Shown: positions 33,761 through 46,200, counted from the first letter of the stretch. The stretch is 64,000 bases of DNA from JADLHS01 sp039806955 (GCA_039806955.1 JBDHQI010000015.1:34418-98417); one strand, 5' to 3'. Numbers and translations are program-made. The notes: generated by a model from the letters alone, not told the origin.

Positions 33761-35165
33761 GCGCGCCTTGTTCTTTCCACCACTCGCGAAAGCTCTGCCG
33801 GGCGAGGGGCGGCAAATCACGGGTCTTGGTCCAGGCGCGCATCGGGTCCAGCACCCCGCCTTTCACCGGACCATGAAAGACCTGCGCGAAACGTCCGAGT
33901 TTGGTGGTCAGTTTCCAGAGCCTGGGACGCGCGGCGATGGCGCCGTAAATTTTGAAAAGCTGTCGCTGCGTCCAGCTCGGTTTGCCAGTCTTGGGCGCGG
34001 ATGCGTTGCGCCGGTTGCGCAGCAAATGATGATGGATGTCAATGCCCACCGGACACGTTTCGGTACAGGCGCCGCACAGCGAGGACGCGTAGCTGAGATG
34101 TTTCCAATCCTGCAGGTCGCGCAAGTGCGGGGTGATCACCGAACCGATCGGCCCGCCATAGACCGTGCCGTAAGTGTGGCCGCCGACATTGCGATAAACC
34201 GGGCAAACATTCAGACACGCGCCGCAGCGGATACAGCCCAGCGCATCACGTTGCTCGACATCGGCCAGCACCAATGTCCGGCGGTTGTCCAGCAGCACCA
34301 CATGGAACTCCTCCGGCCCGTCCGCCTCATCGGCCTGGCGCGGGCCGCCATACATCGTGTTGTAACAGGTCAACGCCTGCCCGGTGCCCATGACCGCCAG
34401 CATCGGAAGAAACAACGCCAGATCCTCGTAACGTGGCAGAACTTTCTCGATGCCCAGCAACGTGATCATCGTTTTAGGTAACGCCGCCGTGAGTCGCGCG
34501 TTGCCTTCGTTCTCAGTGATGGAAATCATTCCCGTCTCAGCAATGGCGTAATTGGCCCCGGTGATGCCGACGTCGGCTTGAATGTATTTCTTCCGCAGTT
34601 GTCGGCGGGCCACCATCGTCAACTCCTCTGGATCATTTGAAGGCGCATCATGCAGTTTTTTCTCGAAGACGTCCTTGATCTCGTCGCGCGTCAGGTGCAT
34701 CGCGGGGAAGACCAGATGATACGGCGGCTCGCCACGTAATTGCACAATGAACTCGCCCAGGTCCGATTCCACCACCTCGACACCCGCCCGTTCCAGCGCG
34801 CCATTAAGGTGGATTTCCTCAGAGGTCATGGATTTCGACTTCACGACGACCTTGGCGTTCTTTGCCTTCAGAATATCGAGGATGATTACACACGCCTGCG
34901 CGCTGGTGCTGGCCCAATGCACTTTCGTGCCGCGCGCTTCGAGCTGCTGGGTGAAGCGGGTGAGATGCGCGTCCAGTCCATTGACCGCCTCGTATTTGGT
35001 CCGCGCCGCGAGGGTTCGCGCGCCTTCCCAATCTTGAAACCAGCGCTTCCGTTGGTCGCGCACCACTTCGTATTTGCCCATCGCGGTCTGGATGGTGGCG
35101 CGATGGCGCAAATCTGCGGCCATGCGTTTCGCGTCCGCTTTGAATTGAGCGGCCGGGGCGCTCAT
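33753..35165 (-). CDS. lutB: Lactate utilisation iron-sulfur protein B (LUD plus 4Fe-4S)
   Basis: 470 residues from ATG 35165, which forms an ATGA overlap with the lutA stop. The N-terminal LUD domain has KVVVKSKSMTSEEIHLN, VGITGANYAIAETGMISITENEGN and PRYEDLALFLPMLA. The C-terminal region has two 4Fe-4S clusters (CIRCGACLNVCPVY and CGACTETCPVGID), then a DUF3390-like tail. It passes electrons from lactate oxidation together with LutA and LutC. Confidence 0.94.
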   Translation of the reverse strand: MSAPAAQFKADAKRMAADLRHRATIQTAMGKYEVVRDQRKRWFQDWEGARTLAARTKYEAVNGLDAHLTRFTQQLEARGTKVHWASTSAQACVIILDILKAKNAKVVVKSKSMTSEEIHLNGALERAGVEVVESDLGEFIVQLRGEPPYHLVFPAMHLTRDEIKDVFEKKLHDAPSNDPEELTMVARRQLRKKYIQADVGITGANYAIAETGMISITENEGNARLTAALPKTMITLLGIEKVLPRYEDLALFLPMLAVMGTGQALTCYNTMYGGPRQADEADGPEEFHVVLLDNRRTLVLADVEQRDALGCIRCGACLNVCPVYRNVGGHTYGTVYGGPIGSVITPHLRDLQDWKHLSYASSLCGACTETCPVGIDIHHHLLRNRRNASAPKTGKPSWTQRQLFKIYGAIAARPRLWKLTTKLGRFAQVFHGPVKGGVLDPMRAWTKTRDLPPLARQSFREWWKEQGAHE

Positions 35166-35881
35166 GTTTGTGCCAGCACCTCCGCCAAATGCAGGGTCTT
35201 GATGGGTTTGCGTTGTCGGTCTGCCAGACCTTGAATCTGCATCAGGCAACTGGAATCACATGAAACCACGTATTCCGCCTGGGTGTCCAGGGCGCTGGCG
35301 CATTTCACCTCCGCCATGGCGGTGGAGATTGCCGGAAACTTCACTGAAAAGGTCCCGCCAAAACCGCAGCAGATTTCCGCTGCGCCCATTTCGACCAACT
35401 CCAGCCCCTGCACCTTGGCGAGCAATTCGCGTGGAGGTCGTTTGTTATGCAGTTCGCGCAATCCGTGGCAACCATCGTGAAAGGTGACCTTGTGCGGAAA
35501 CCGCGCGCCCACATCGGTCACCCCCAGTTTGTTGACCAGAAAACTGGAAAACTCCCACACCTTGGGCGCGAATTCCCGGGTCAGGGCGGCATGTTCCGTT
35601 TTTGTGAACAACTCCTGGTAAAACACCTTCATCATCGCGCTGCACGAACCGCTCAGGACGACGATTGCCTCCGCCTCCCGCAGCGTTTGCATGACTTGCA
35701 ACGGGAGGTCGCGACATTCATTGCCCCAGTAACCGGTATTGAACGCCGGCTGCCCGCAACACGCCGGTCCCTCGGGCACAACCACCCGGTGCCCCAACCG
35801 TTCGAACAGGCGCACCGCACTGATCGCCACCTGTGGAAACAGCAAATCCACAAAGCATGGAACGAACAAGGTAACGGTCAT
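35162..35881 (-). CDS. lutA: Lactate utilisation protein A (CCG-domain Fe-S oxidoreductase)
   Basis: 239 residues from ATG 35881 (GAGG ribosome site nine bases upstream; the longer frame is not credible). Two cysteine-rich CCG domains: VPCFVDLLFP ... GPACCGQPAFNTG and FHDGCHGLRELH ... EICCGFGGTFSVKFP, ending with VSCDSSCLMQI. First gene of lutABC, the oxidoreductase that lets cells use L-lactate as carbon source; all three reading frames overlap, implying co-translation. Confidence 0.94.
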   Translation of the reverse strand: MTVTLFVPCFVDLLFPQVAISAVRLFERLGHRVVVPEGPACCGQPAFNTGYWGNECRDLPLQVMQTLREAEAIVVLSGSCSAMMKVFYQELFTKTEHAALTREFAPKVWEFSSFLVNKLGVTDVGARFPHKVTFHDGCHGLRELHNKRPPRELLAKVQGLELVEMGAAEICCGFGGTFSVKFPAISTAMAEVKCASALDTQAEYVVSCDSSCLMQIQGLADRQRKPIKTLHLAEVLAQT

Positions 35882-36262
35882 GGCAACCTCATCATGCGCC
35901 TCTTGGCCAGGATTTCGAGAAGATTTTCCAGATGACAGACTTGAAGGGGGCAATTGGGGCCACCCCGACATTCTCAAGGAATGTCATGTGAATGATTGTG
36001 GGCAGCAGTCTGCGGAAAAAGGACCATGGAGGTTCGGCTTCTATGGAGTCGCAATCAGGATGGCGTCGCCATCGTGTGTTTCATCCGAAACCATTTGCGT
36101 TCGACGAACTTGAGGCAACGTGCTTTTTTCTGGGAATTATAATTACTCTTGACGGTCTGTGAAGTTGCTGTTGGAATCACTCCAGTTTCAAGTCATAACG
36201 CGCGCTGGTTCTGGGCGGGCCGAATGCTTGGGGTAAAAAATCAAACTTAATCCACTAAAACC
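35882..36262. other. Intergenic region between lutA and the Ig-like protein gene
   Basis: 381 bases separating divergent genes. A perfect TATAAT sits at 36138-36143, without a well-spaced -35. A second option is TTGACG (36149-36154) with TGGAAT 17 bases later (36172-36177). Either could drive the Ig-like protein gene at 36263. An inverted pair GACATTCTCAAGGAATGTC (35968-35986) has arms GACATTC/GAATGTC and could be an operator for the lut operon; this is a guess from position. Confidence 0.4.
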
Positions 36263-39200
36263 ATGAAACTTCGCCAAATGATTCGTATTCTTAGGTGGCC
36301 CGGTCGGCTCGGTGCCGGCTTGGTCGCGTCTATTTGTCTCTTGGGCCAGGCCGTTATTGGCCAAACCATTCCCAATCCCAGCTTTGAAGCCGACACCTTT
36401 ACCGTTTTTCCCGGTTATATCAGCGGGAATGGGCCAATCACGGGTTGGGTGGGCAATCCTGAGGAGCGGGTGGGATTAAACCCCGCGGGTGGTAGTCCGT
36501 TTGCCAATAACGGAACGATTCCCGATGGCAATAACGTGGCGTTTATCCAGTCCAACGCCACCGAGCCGAGCATCCCAACGAAGCTCAGCACGACCATTAG
36601 CGGTCTGAGCGTCGGCACGACCTACAAGGTGACCTTTCGTGCCAATGGTCGGAACCGGACTGCCGACGTGCCGTACTTAAAGGTTTATATTGACGATATT
36701 TCAGTTTTGCTGCCGGGATTACCAGGATACTGGCCGGATGGGTTTATCCCAGGAGTAGTGGGCGGGGTCGCTGGTTATTGGTATGTTGCGTTCGAGTTTA
36801 CGGCCAATGCCGCGACTGCGGAACTCTCGCTCGTAAATGACGCGGTGGGCGACCACACGGTGGTGGTTGACGATTTTAAGATTACCCCCAGCACCCAGCG
36901 TTGGTCGGTTGGGGCGTGGAACTGGGACGGCGATTCGGGAATAGATCCGGATTATGTTTACACGCACGCTTACAGCTTTGGCAGCAGTGAAGACACAACC
37001 GTTAATGATGTCAATTTTACCGGGGTGGGTGGAGCGAATCCTGCGGTGGCGGGACAATTTTCCACCACTTTGCTGGGGAGTGTCTATAACGGTGATGTAA
37101 ACGGACCGACGGTGGGCGGTGGTGGTGGAGAGATACTGGGCCGTGATTTTTTGTATAGCAGCGCGGTCGCCGCTGGTTCTTATGAGAGTATTACCCTCCA
37201 GGGGCTCTCACCGGGGACAGAGTATCTCCTGAGCGTTTTTTCGGTGGGCTGGGAGAACGCTTCCGAGACGGCCCGTTGGGCGACGTGCAGCATGGGCGAT
37301 GATTATCTGACATTCAACCAGGACCAATTTGGCAACGATGTGGGCATTCGGCTTTCCTATCGTTACACGGCTGATGCCAGCGGTAACGCGACGTTCCGAA
37401 TTGCCCCCTTCCAGGCGAATAACGTGAGTATTCACGTTTATGGTTTTGCGAATCGCGAAACGACGCCACGTCCAGCAGCCCCGGTGATTACTGCGCATCC
37501 GAAGAGCACGATCGTTTCTCCAGGTCTTTCTGTGAGCTTCAAAGTCACAGCTTCGGCGGTGCCTTTGCCGACTTATCAATGGCGCTGGAATGGGAACAAT
37601 CTTCCCGGAGAAATCAACAATACCTTGGTGGTGAATTCGGTTTCTGCCGCCAACGCCGGACTCTATGATGTGGTGGTGGCGAACTCGGTTGGCTCAGTCA
37701 CCAGTCAGGTGGCCCAGCTGACGGTGGGCGCGATTAACATTATCAATCCAAGTTTCGAAGAGGATGAGTTTTATATTTGGCCGGGTTACCTTCATAATCC
37801 CACCTTCGGCGATAACGCCGTATCAATCATCGGCTGGAATTCTCTCGACGATCACGGCATTAACCCTGTGCGGCCACCAGATGGGCGTAGCCCCTTCGGA
37901 GATAACGGAGCCATTCCACAGGGAAGCCAGATCGCTTTCATGCAGGGGAATGGTGAGCTGAGTCAAACCTTGAGCGGTTTCACGGTGGGCGGTCACTATT
38001 ATGTGCATTATTATGAAAACGCTCGTTCTCAGGTCACCCGCCCCGGAATGGAGGTCAAGGTGAATGGTGATGCCGTCGTTCCATTACATTTGCTGGCTCC
38101 GGTCGGGGGCGGCAATCCTTATCGAGAAGTTTCCAGTGCCATGTTTGCGGCCACGGCCACGGATTTAAATTTGGCGTTCATTAAAAGCGCTCCAGAAGCC
38201 GGAGATTGTACCGCGTTGATTGACAATGTGGCGATCATTCAAGTGGCGCCGGGAACGCCGCCCAGCCTTAGTTCACAGCCGCAATCCGTATCGGTGGTGC
38301 CGGGCAGTGCGGTGAGTTTCAGCACCGTCGCGCAGGGTAGTTTGCCCTTAAGCTATCAATGGTATCGTGACGGCACCGCACTTTCCGGCGAAACGAATCC
38401 AGAATTGTCTATCTCCGCTGTCGGAGTCGGTGATATAGGCGATTACACAGTCGTAGTGGCAAACAGCTCCGGCTCGGTGACCAGCGTCGCGGCAGAGCTG
38501 GCCTTGGTGCAACCAATTTATTCGCTGCGCAGTACCGGCATTGGCGCTGACGGGTTACCGCAGGCGAACGGGATTGTTACTCCCTTTTGGGTCTTGACGG
38601 AAAATCCGGACAGCGGCTCCGCCGATGTCTTTGTGGCCAATGATGATCAATTTCCCATTTCGACCGGAAACTGGCTGGCCAGTAGCGCTGCGTCAAAATG
38701 GGTCGCCCCTCGGGCCACAGCTGGCGATGCTGATATCCCCGTGGGAAATTATCGGTATCGTACTACCTTCGATCTGAGTGGTCGCGATACGAGCACCGTG
38801 GTGATCAACGGACGCTGGAGCACGGATAACACCGGCGTGGCCGTGTATGTCAACGACCAACAAGTAAATGTGCCCTTAAGCACTGGATTCGCTGCCTGGA
38901 CCGCCTTCACGATTACCAGCGGCGACGTTCCGTTCATTGCAGGAAACAACACGATGGATTTTGTGGTGGCTAACATTGGAGAGGCTGGTCCATCCGGATT
39001 ACGGGTTGAATTCACCCAAACGAGCACGAAAGTGCTGCCGGGGTTGCCGGCCAGCATTGTAAGCCAACCGCAAGGCGTCCAAGCGGTTGAAGGTGACAAT
39101 GTGGTGTTGAAGGTGATTGCCGGCGGTTCGTTGCCCTTCAGTTATCAGTGGCGCAAAGACGGTCAGGACTTGGTCGGAGAAACCCAGGACACCTTGACAC

Positions 39201-40054
39201 TGGTCGGAGTGACTGGAGCGGCTACGGGAGCCTACACGGTTCACGTTTCCAATCCGTGGGGCGACGAGACTAGCAGCGAGGCTTACGTTGACGTGGCTTT
39301 TCAGGTCATCCCGGGTATTTTTGGCACGGGCGTGGATGCCAATGGAGCGTTGTTGGGCGATGGGGCGGTAGATCCGCATTACGTGCTTTCGGCCAGTGCT
39401 GATGGGAACTTCCCCGGACCGGACGCAGTCTGCATCACGAACGTCTGGCCGATTGCGCCCGCTGGTCCGTGGCTGGCCAATGGCCCGAGTTCCCGTTGGA
39501 TTGGCGCCTCCTCCAATCAACGCCAGGACATTGATCCGTCGTCTGGCAATCTGCCAGGCCTTTATACATACCAGACGACTTTTGATCTGACTGGTTACGA
39601 TCTGAGCAAGGTCCGGGTGATTGGCGGGGTCGCGGCAGATAACGCGGTCAACGACGTGTTGCTCAACGGAGTCAGCACGGGAGTCACGGTGGCTGGCTTT
39701 GGTGGACTGAACAGCTTCACGTTCAGTAGCGGCTTGGTGGCGGGTGTAAACACGGTTGATTTCATTCTGGAGAATGCGCTGACGGGTGGCACCGATCCCA
39801 ATACACCCAACCCGGCTGGTTTGCGGGTGGACCTGCGGGGATTGCTGGACATCCGGACCAGTCTGCCCGAGGTCACTCTCGCGGTGGGAGCGAGTGGGAA
39901 TAATCTAACCATCTCGTGGTCCCCCATTCGTCCTAATCAGAAATTGCAATGGGCGCCGAGCGTCACCGGGCCGTGGACAGAAATTACCGGGGCAACCAGC
40001 CCATATCAGACAACGTCCACCGGAACGCAGCGTTTCTTCCGAATCGCGCAGTAG
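36263..40054 (+). CDS. Large secreted Ig-like domain protein
   Basis: 1263 residues with a signal peptide (LVASICLLGQAVIGQ). Two related N-terminal-type modules begin IPNPSFEADTFTVFPGYI and INPSFEEDEFYIWPGYL, resembling DUF642-like carbohydrate-binding domains. Three Ig-like domains carry the Y-x-W core (LPTYQWRWNG, LSYQWYRDG, FSYQWRKDG) and end GxYxVVVANSxGS. Two copies of a roughly 165-residue module (38519-39018 and 39302-39849) contain TTFDLSG / NYRYR or LYTYQ, and a GLRV end. The C-terminal tail ends QRFFRIAQ. No enzymatic motif is visible, so adhesion or carbohydrate binding at the surface is the best inference. Confidence 0.75.
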   Translation: MKLRQMIRILRWPGRLGAGLVASICLLGQAVIGQTIPNPSFEADTFTVFPGYISGNGPITGWVGNPEERVGLNPAGGSPFANNGTIPDGNNVAFIQSNATEPSIPTKLSTTISGLSVGTTYKVTFRANGRNRTADVPYLKVYIDDISVLLPGLPGYWPDGFIPGVVGGVAGYWYVAFEFTANAATAELSLVNDAVGDHTVVVDDFKITPSTQRWSVGAWNWDGDSGIDPDYVYTHAYSFGSSEDTTVNDVNFTGVGGANPAVAGQFSTTLLGSVYNGDVNGPTVGGGGGEILGRDFLYSSAVAAGSYESITLQGLSPGTEYLLSVFSVGWENASETARWATCSMGDDYLTFNQDQFGNDVGIRLSYRYTADASGNATFRIAPFQANNVSIHVYGFANRETTPRPAAPVITAHPKSTIVSPGLSVSFKVTASAVPLPTYQWRWNGNNLPGEINNTLVVNSVSAANAGLYDVVVANSVGSVTSQVAQLTVGAINIINPSFEEDEFYIWPGYLHNPTFGDNAVSIIGWNSLDDHGINPVRPPDGRSPFGDNGAIPQGSQIAFMQGNGELSQTLSGFTVGGHYYVHYYENARSQVTRPGMEVKVNGDAVVPLHLLAPVGGGNPYREVSSAMFAATATDLNLAFIKSAPEAGDCTALIDNVAIIQVAPGTPPSLSSQPQSVSVVPGSAVSFSTVAQGSLPLSYQWYRDGTALSGETNPELSISAVGVGDIGDYTVVVANSSGSVTSVAAELALVQPIYSLRSTGIGADGLPQANGIVTPFWVLTENPDSGSADVFVANDDQFPISTGNWLASSAASKWVAPRATAGDADIPVGNYRYRTTFDLSGRDTSTVVINGRWSTDNTGVAVYVNDQQVNVPLSTGFAAWTAFTITSGDVPFIAGNNTMDFVVANIGEAGPSGLRVEFTQTSTKVLPGLPASIVSQPQGVQAVEGDNVVLKVIAGGSLPFSYQWRKDGQDLVGETQDTLTLVGVTGAATGAYTVHVSNPWGDETSSEAYVDVAFQVIPGIFGTGVDANGALLGDGAVDPHYVLSASADGNFPGPDAVCITNVWPIAPAGPWLANGPSSRWIGASSNQRQDIDPSSGNLPGLYTYQTTFDLTGYDLSKVRVIGGVAADNAVNDVLLNGVSTGVTVAGFGGLNSFTFSSGLVAGVNTVDFILENALTGGTDPNTPNPAGLRVDLRGLLDIRTSLPEVTLAVGASGNNLTISWSPIRPNQKLQWAPSVTGPWTEITGATSPYQTTSTGTQRFFRIAQ

Positions 40055-40084
40055 CGGTCGGGCCGACGCGAACCGTAGTCAAAC

Positions 40085-40117
40085 GCCGGGAGCGTGTGAA
40101 TGCTCCCGGCTGTTTTT
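40085..40117 (+). terminator. Intrinsic terminator after the Ig-like protein gene
   Basis: Perfect nine-base arms GCCGGGAGC (40085-40093) and GCTCCCGGC (40102-40110), an eight-base loop, then TGTTTTT. It lies 30 bases after the stop, so the following giant gene needs its own promoter. Confidence 0.85.
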
Positions 40118-40226
40118 GTCCCTGCTCGCTGGAGGGTGTTCCTGAGAATTGCGAGGGGCGCCGGTGGTTTGAGGTCGGACGACTTGTAATTTGCGGTCGT
40201 TTGAGGAAGTCTAGGAAGTCGAATTC

Positions 40227-43200
40227 ATGAGGCAGCAATTTAAGATGAAACGCTTTTCGCCACTGGCGCAAAGCTTACTAGACGCCCGCCCCCGGCAAAA
40301 ACAAGCCGGCGCCGGCAAACCATCGCAATGGGCCGCGCTCCGGATGCTCTTGATTTTTCTCGGCGCTACCGCTTCAACCGCGCTGCGCGCGGACAGCGTC
40401 GTGGTCTTCAATGAAATCATGTACCACCCGCCTGCCAACGAGGCGATGATGGAATGGGTGGAGCTGCACAATCAAATGGCGGTGAATGTGGACCTATCCC
40501 GGTGGTCATTGAGCGGCGGAATTGATTTCACGTTTCCGGAAGGCACGGTCATTCCTGGAAAAGGTTATCTGGTCATCGCGTCGTCACCGGCGGACTTGAT
40601 GGCGGCAACCGGTTTGACGAACGTGCTGGGCCCGTTCAGCGGCCGCCTCTCCAACAGCGGTGAGAAGTTGGAGCTGCGCAACAATAATCGTCGGTTGATG
40701 GATGCGATCACATATGGCGTGGATGGTGACTGGCCGGTTGGACCAGATGATGCGGGAGTATCGCTGGCCAAACTCAACGAAAACGGCGCCAGTGAGCAGG
40801 CTTCCAACTGGGCGATGAGTGCTCTGGTCGGCGGCACGCCCGGGCGGCGCAATTTTGTCTCCACGCCTTACGAGGTCACCAGCATCACGACGCTCCAACT
40901 GGATTCCGTCTGGAAGTATGAGGCTTCGGGAGTTGATTTGGGCCCGGCTTGGCGGGAGGCGGATTTCGATGATGCCGGCTGGTCATCGGGCGCGGGGCTT
41001 TTCAAAGCCGGAAACATCAGCGTGCCCATTGGTGATCCCGAACCGATCCCCACGGTTTTTAGCAGTGGGATAGGTGCTGATGGCGCGGTGTTATCGCCCG
41101 GCGCGGCCGATCCGCACTATCAACTGACCCAATCGGCGCAGAGCACTCCGCCGCCACCCGCGATTGCTGCCACGGTCATCCAAAACCATCCCGCGTGGTT
41201 GGCCAACGATCTGTTATCGAGCTGGATTGGCCCCGTGAATCCAGGCACCGAGAATGTTGCGGCGGGCAATTACAACTACCGCACCACATTTTCTCTCGCG
41301 GGCTTCGATCCCACCTCGGCCAGCTTGACGCTCAAGCTGGGCGTGGACAACCGACTGACGGGACTCCAACTGAATGGAGTATCCACCGGCATCACCTTTG
41401 AAGGCTTCGCTTCGTTAAGCGGCAATTTCAGTCTTCCGAATGGTTTTGTGGCCGGAGATAACACGCTGGATTTTCTTACGGTCAACGATGGGGACAGTCC
41501 GAATCCGGCCGGGTTGCGGGTGCAGTTGACGGGTACCGCGCGGCGTCAAATGGTCAGCAACACCCCGCTGCCGGACGAGCGAACCAACTACTACTTTCGC
41601 ACCCAATTCGTTTTGCCGGGCGCGCCACATCTATCCAGTGTGCGGCTTCGCCCAGTGGTTGCCGATGGCGCCGTGTTTTATCTGAACGGCACCGAAGTGT
41701 TGCGCTGGAATATGCCCGCCGGCCCCATCACCGCCGGGACGCTGGCCGTGTCCAATGTGCCGAATCCCACGGTGTTGGGACCGTTTCAACTGTTGAACAC
41801 GGCCTTGGTTGCGGGGGCGAATGTGTTGGCCGTGGAATTGCACTCCGCCTCCGGCAATCTTGTGGATGCGCTGTTCGGTGCGGAATTGGAACTGACCACC
41901 ACCAATCTGCTCGCGCCGCCACCCTTGCCTGTGGCGTTTAATGAATTGAGTTCCCCCACCAACGGGGCGTTTTGGCTGGAGTTGATCAACTCCGGCGCCG
42001 CGCCGGTGGATCTGGTGGGTTGCATTTTGTCCCTGCGCGGTAAAGGCGCTCCCGCGGATTACGTTTTTCCCGCGCAAACTCTGGCGGCGGGACAACTGTT
42101 GTCATTAACGCAAGCCACGTTGGGTTTTGCGGCGCAACCGGATCAGCGCCTTATTTTGTATCGGCCCAATGGCATCGGAGTGCTGGATGCGGTGGTGGTG
42201 AAGGAGCCGGCGCGCGCCCGCTGGCCGGACGCCACCGGGCGTTGGTGGTTTCCCACTACGCTGACCCCGGGCGTTTCAAACCATTTTGAATTTCGCGACG
42301 AGGTGGTCATCAACGAGATCATGTATCATCCCCCGATGTTGCCACCCACGCCGACCACTTACGCCACCAACATTCTCCTGAGTATCACCAATACCTGGAA
42401 GTATAACGCTCAAGGCTCCGATCTCGGCAGCACCTGGCGCTCGCCCAGTTACAACGATGGCTCGTGGCCCGAAGGTCGGGCGTTGTTCTATAACACCAGC
42501 TCGGTTTTGCCAGCGGAGAAAAATACCGAACTGCCGCTGGTTGACGCGTTGAATCGCCGGATCATCACGTGGTATTTCCGCACTTCATTCGTGTTCTCTG
42601 GGGGCACCAATGACGGGCAGTTGACGTTCAACTCCATCGTGGATGATGGCGCAGTATATTATCTCAACGGAGTCGAGATTCACCGGCAGAATATGCCCGC
42701 CGGATCAATCAGTTATTCGACCCTGGCCAGCGCCGGCGTGGCGACTCCCGCCTACAGCGGTCCGTTTACCGTGCCAGTTTTTAATCTGAACGTCGGTACC
42801 AACGTGCTGGCCGTGGAGGTGCATCAATTCACCACCAACCCGATTGCCGCCGACATGGCGTTTGGGGTGGAGGTCAGTAATTACGGATTTCAATCCCCCG
42901 CGCTCCCAGCGCAAGAAGGTCCTGATTCCTGGGTGGAATTGTTCAACCGCAGCGCCAACGCCGTGGACCTCACCGGCTGGCGATTGGATGAAGGCATTGA
43001 TTTTAGGTTTGCTGCGGGAACCGTTCTTCCGGCCAACGGCTATCTAGTGGTGGCCAAGGACGTAAGCTTCATGCAATCCAACTATCCGGGGATCACAGTG
43101 GTCGGTCCGTACACCAACAAGCTGTCGCGCAGCAGTGATTATCTGGTGTTGAAAGATGCGGCGAACAATCCAGCGGATGAAGTTCATTATTTTGACGGTG

Positions 43201-46200
43201 GCCGCTGGCCCGGCAACGCCGATGGCGGTGGCAGCAGTCTGGAATTGCGCGATCCTTGGGCGGATAATTCCCAACCTGAAGCCTGGGCTGCGAGCGACGA
43301 GACGGGCCGTTCCCAGTGGCACACCTACTCATATCGCGGGGTGGCGCAAAACATCCTCGGTCCGACGTTGTGGAACGAATTTGTACTCGGCTTATTGGAC
43401 GAGGGCGAGTGCCTTATTGATGATCTGCACGTCATTGAGTCGCCCGATACCGCACCGGTCGAGTTGTTGCAAAACGGCTCGTTCGAGACGGGCCTGAGTG
43501 CGTGGCGCGCGTTGGGCAATCACGGCGCGAGCGCTGTCATTGTGGACCCGGATAACGCGGGGAACCACGTCCTGCATCTCAAGGCCGCCGGCCCCACCGG
43601 CCACATGCACAATCATTTGGAGACTACTTATGCCGACGGAAAGTCCGTCGTGAATGGACGGCAGTATGAAATTTCCTTCCGCGCCAAATGGCTCGCGGGC
43701 AATAACCGCCTGAATACCCGGCTTTATTTTAATCGCGTTGCCAAAACCACCGCGTTACCGACCCCTCGATGGCGCGGCACACCCGGTGCGGTTAACTCCA
43801 CGCACACGCCGAATTTGGAACCCACTTTTGCCGCGTTCCAGCATCACCCTGTGATACCCGCCCCCAATCAATCCGTCACAGTGACGGCGGATGTTTTCGA
43901 TCCGCACGGCGTCACCAATGTCACCCTCTATTGGTCGGCCAGTGGCGGCAGTTGGCAGACGGAAAACATGACCTTTACGGGCCACGCCTCGACGCCCAAT
44001 TACGCCACTTATTCGGGGCTGATCCCGGGTCAGGCGGCGAACACGATGGTGCAATTTTTCGTGCAAGCCACGGATGGGTTGGGCGCGGTCGCCACCTTCC
44101 CGGCAGGCGGCACCAACTCGCGCGCTTTGTATCGGGTGGATAACGGTCAGCCGCTGATGACGCAGCTTCATCGGTTGCGCTTATTGCTGACGCCGGCGGA
44201 TGTGGCGCGGCTGCACGCCTCCACCAATGTCATGAGCAACGACCGGACAGGGTTAACCGTGGTGTATGACGAACAGGAAGTTTTTTACGATGTCGGCATG
44301 CACCTGCAAGGCAGTGAGCGCGGCCGGGACGCTTCTTCGCGAGTGGGTTTTACAATTAGTTTTGATGCGGAGCATCTGTTTCGCGGCACGCAGAAGAGTC
44401 TGGTCATTGATCGCTCTGGAGGATATTCGGGCCGCGGCGGGAAACACGACGAGATTTTGCTCTGGCACGCGGTCAACCACGCTGGCGGCGGTTTGCTGGG
44501 TATCGAGTGCGATTTGGTGCAGGTCTTTGCGCCGCGCAGCTCGGAGGACGGCACAGGGTTGTTGCGGATGCAGGCTTTTAACAACGATTACTTTGAAAGC
44601 CAGTTTGCCAATGGCGACGATGGCCAACGCTACATGCTGGAGTTGATTTATTATCCGACCACCACGGCCACCCCTGGCAACCCGCAATCGCCCAAACTGC
44701 CGCAGCCCGATGACGTGTTGAATGTTGACTATCAGGACTGGGGCAACGACCAGGAGAATTACCGCTGGATTTTCAGTCAGGAAAATCATTCCGATCTCGA
44801 CGATTACAGTCAAATCATCGCGCTCAACCAGGCGTTCAGTTTGAGCGGCGCGACATTTGAAAATCAAATGCGGCAACTGACCGACGCGGATGAATGGATG
44901 CGCACGCTGGCGTTCAAGGCGCTGAACGGCGATGGGGATACGTTCACGGCCGGATTGAATCACAACTGGAAGACGTATTTTCGCCCCGAGGATGGCAAAG
45001 CGTTGGGACTGCTCTGGGACATGGATTTTGCGTACTCTCAGGACGTTTCGGCGGGATTCCCGGGGAGTGGTTCCCCGAATACCCGCCGCTTTATCCTGCT
45101 GCCGGATAACTACCGGCGTTACTACAACCACCTGTTTGATTTGGTGACGACCACGATGAACGCGGCGCATCTCGGGCCGTGGGCCACGCACTACGCGGGC
45201 TTGCTGGGACAAAACTGGAGCAGCGCCGTGACGTATCTCCAGCAGCGCGGCAACTACGTTTTGAGTTTCATGCCCACGTCGGCGCCATTTGTCATTACCA
45301 GCAACGGCGGGCAGAATTTCGGTACGACCAACGAGGTCGTGACCCTGGCGGGGCTGGCGCCGATAGCGGTGAAGGACATTGCCGTAAACGGCAGCGTGGG
45401 TGAATTAACCTGGACCAGCCTGACGAACTGGACGCTGACAGTTTCGCTGCCGAATTTTGTCAACCCGTTTTCTCTGCAAGGCTTGGATAATCAAGGCAAT
45501 GCTTTGCCCAATGCCACCGCTTCCATCACGATTACCAACCTGGGCACGCTGCCGCCCGGACCGGTGGTGATCAACGAGTGGATGGCCGCCAATACCGGCC
45601 CCGGTGGTTTTGCGGATCCGTTGGATGGGCTGTTCCAGGACTGGTTCGAGCTCTACAATCCCAATACCGTTGCGGTGGATCTGTCCGGATTTTATCTCAC
45701 GGATAATCTGAGTAATCCTGCTAAGTGGCAAATTCCGCCCAACGTGGTCATCGCGCCGCACGGCTTTCTGCTGGTCTGGGCCGATGGTGACGTCGGCCAG
45801 AATGGTCAGAGCGAAAACGGCGATTTGCACGCCAGCTTTTCATTGAGCTTGAGCGGGGAGGCTTTGGGACTTTCCACTCCTGATTTAATCCTGCAGCACG
45901 CCGTGGTCTTTGGTCCGCAAACCCAAAACGTCAGTCAGGGATTGTACCCTGACGGCGATACCAACGCCGTGTTCTTCATGCCGGATTGGACGCCGCGCGC
46001 CAGCAACCGATTGGGCGCGCCCGCTGCGCCGCTGGTTGGTAATATCACCATTCAAGGCAATGGAACGCTCCAATTCCAATCTGGAGTCATCGCCGGTCGG
46101 ACTTATCGCGTGGAATACAAAGACGATTTACAAGCGCCGTCATGGACGCCGTTGGGCACCAATCGGACGGCCACCGGTCCGGTACTCACCATTACCGATC

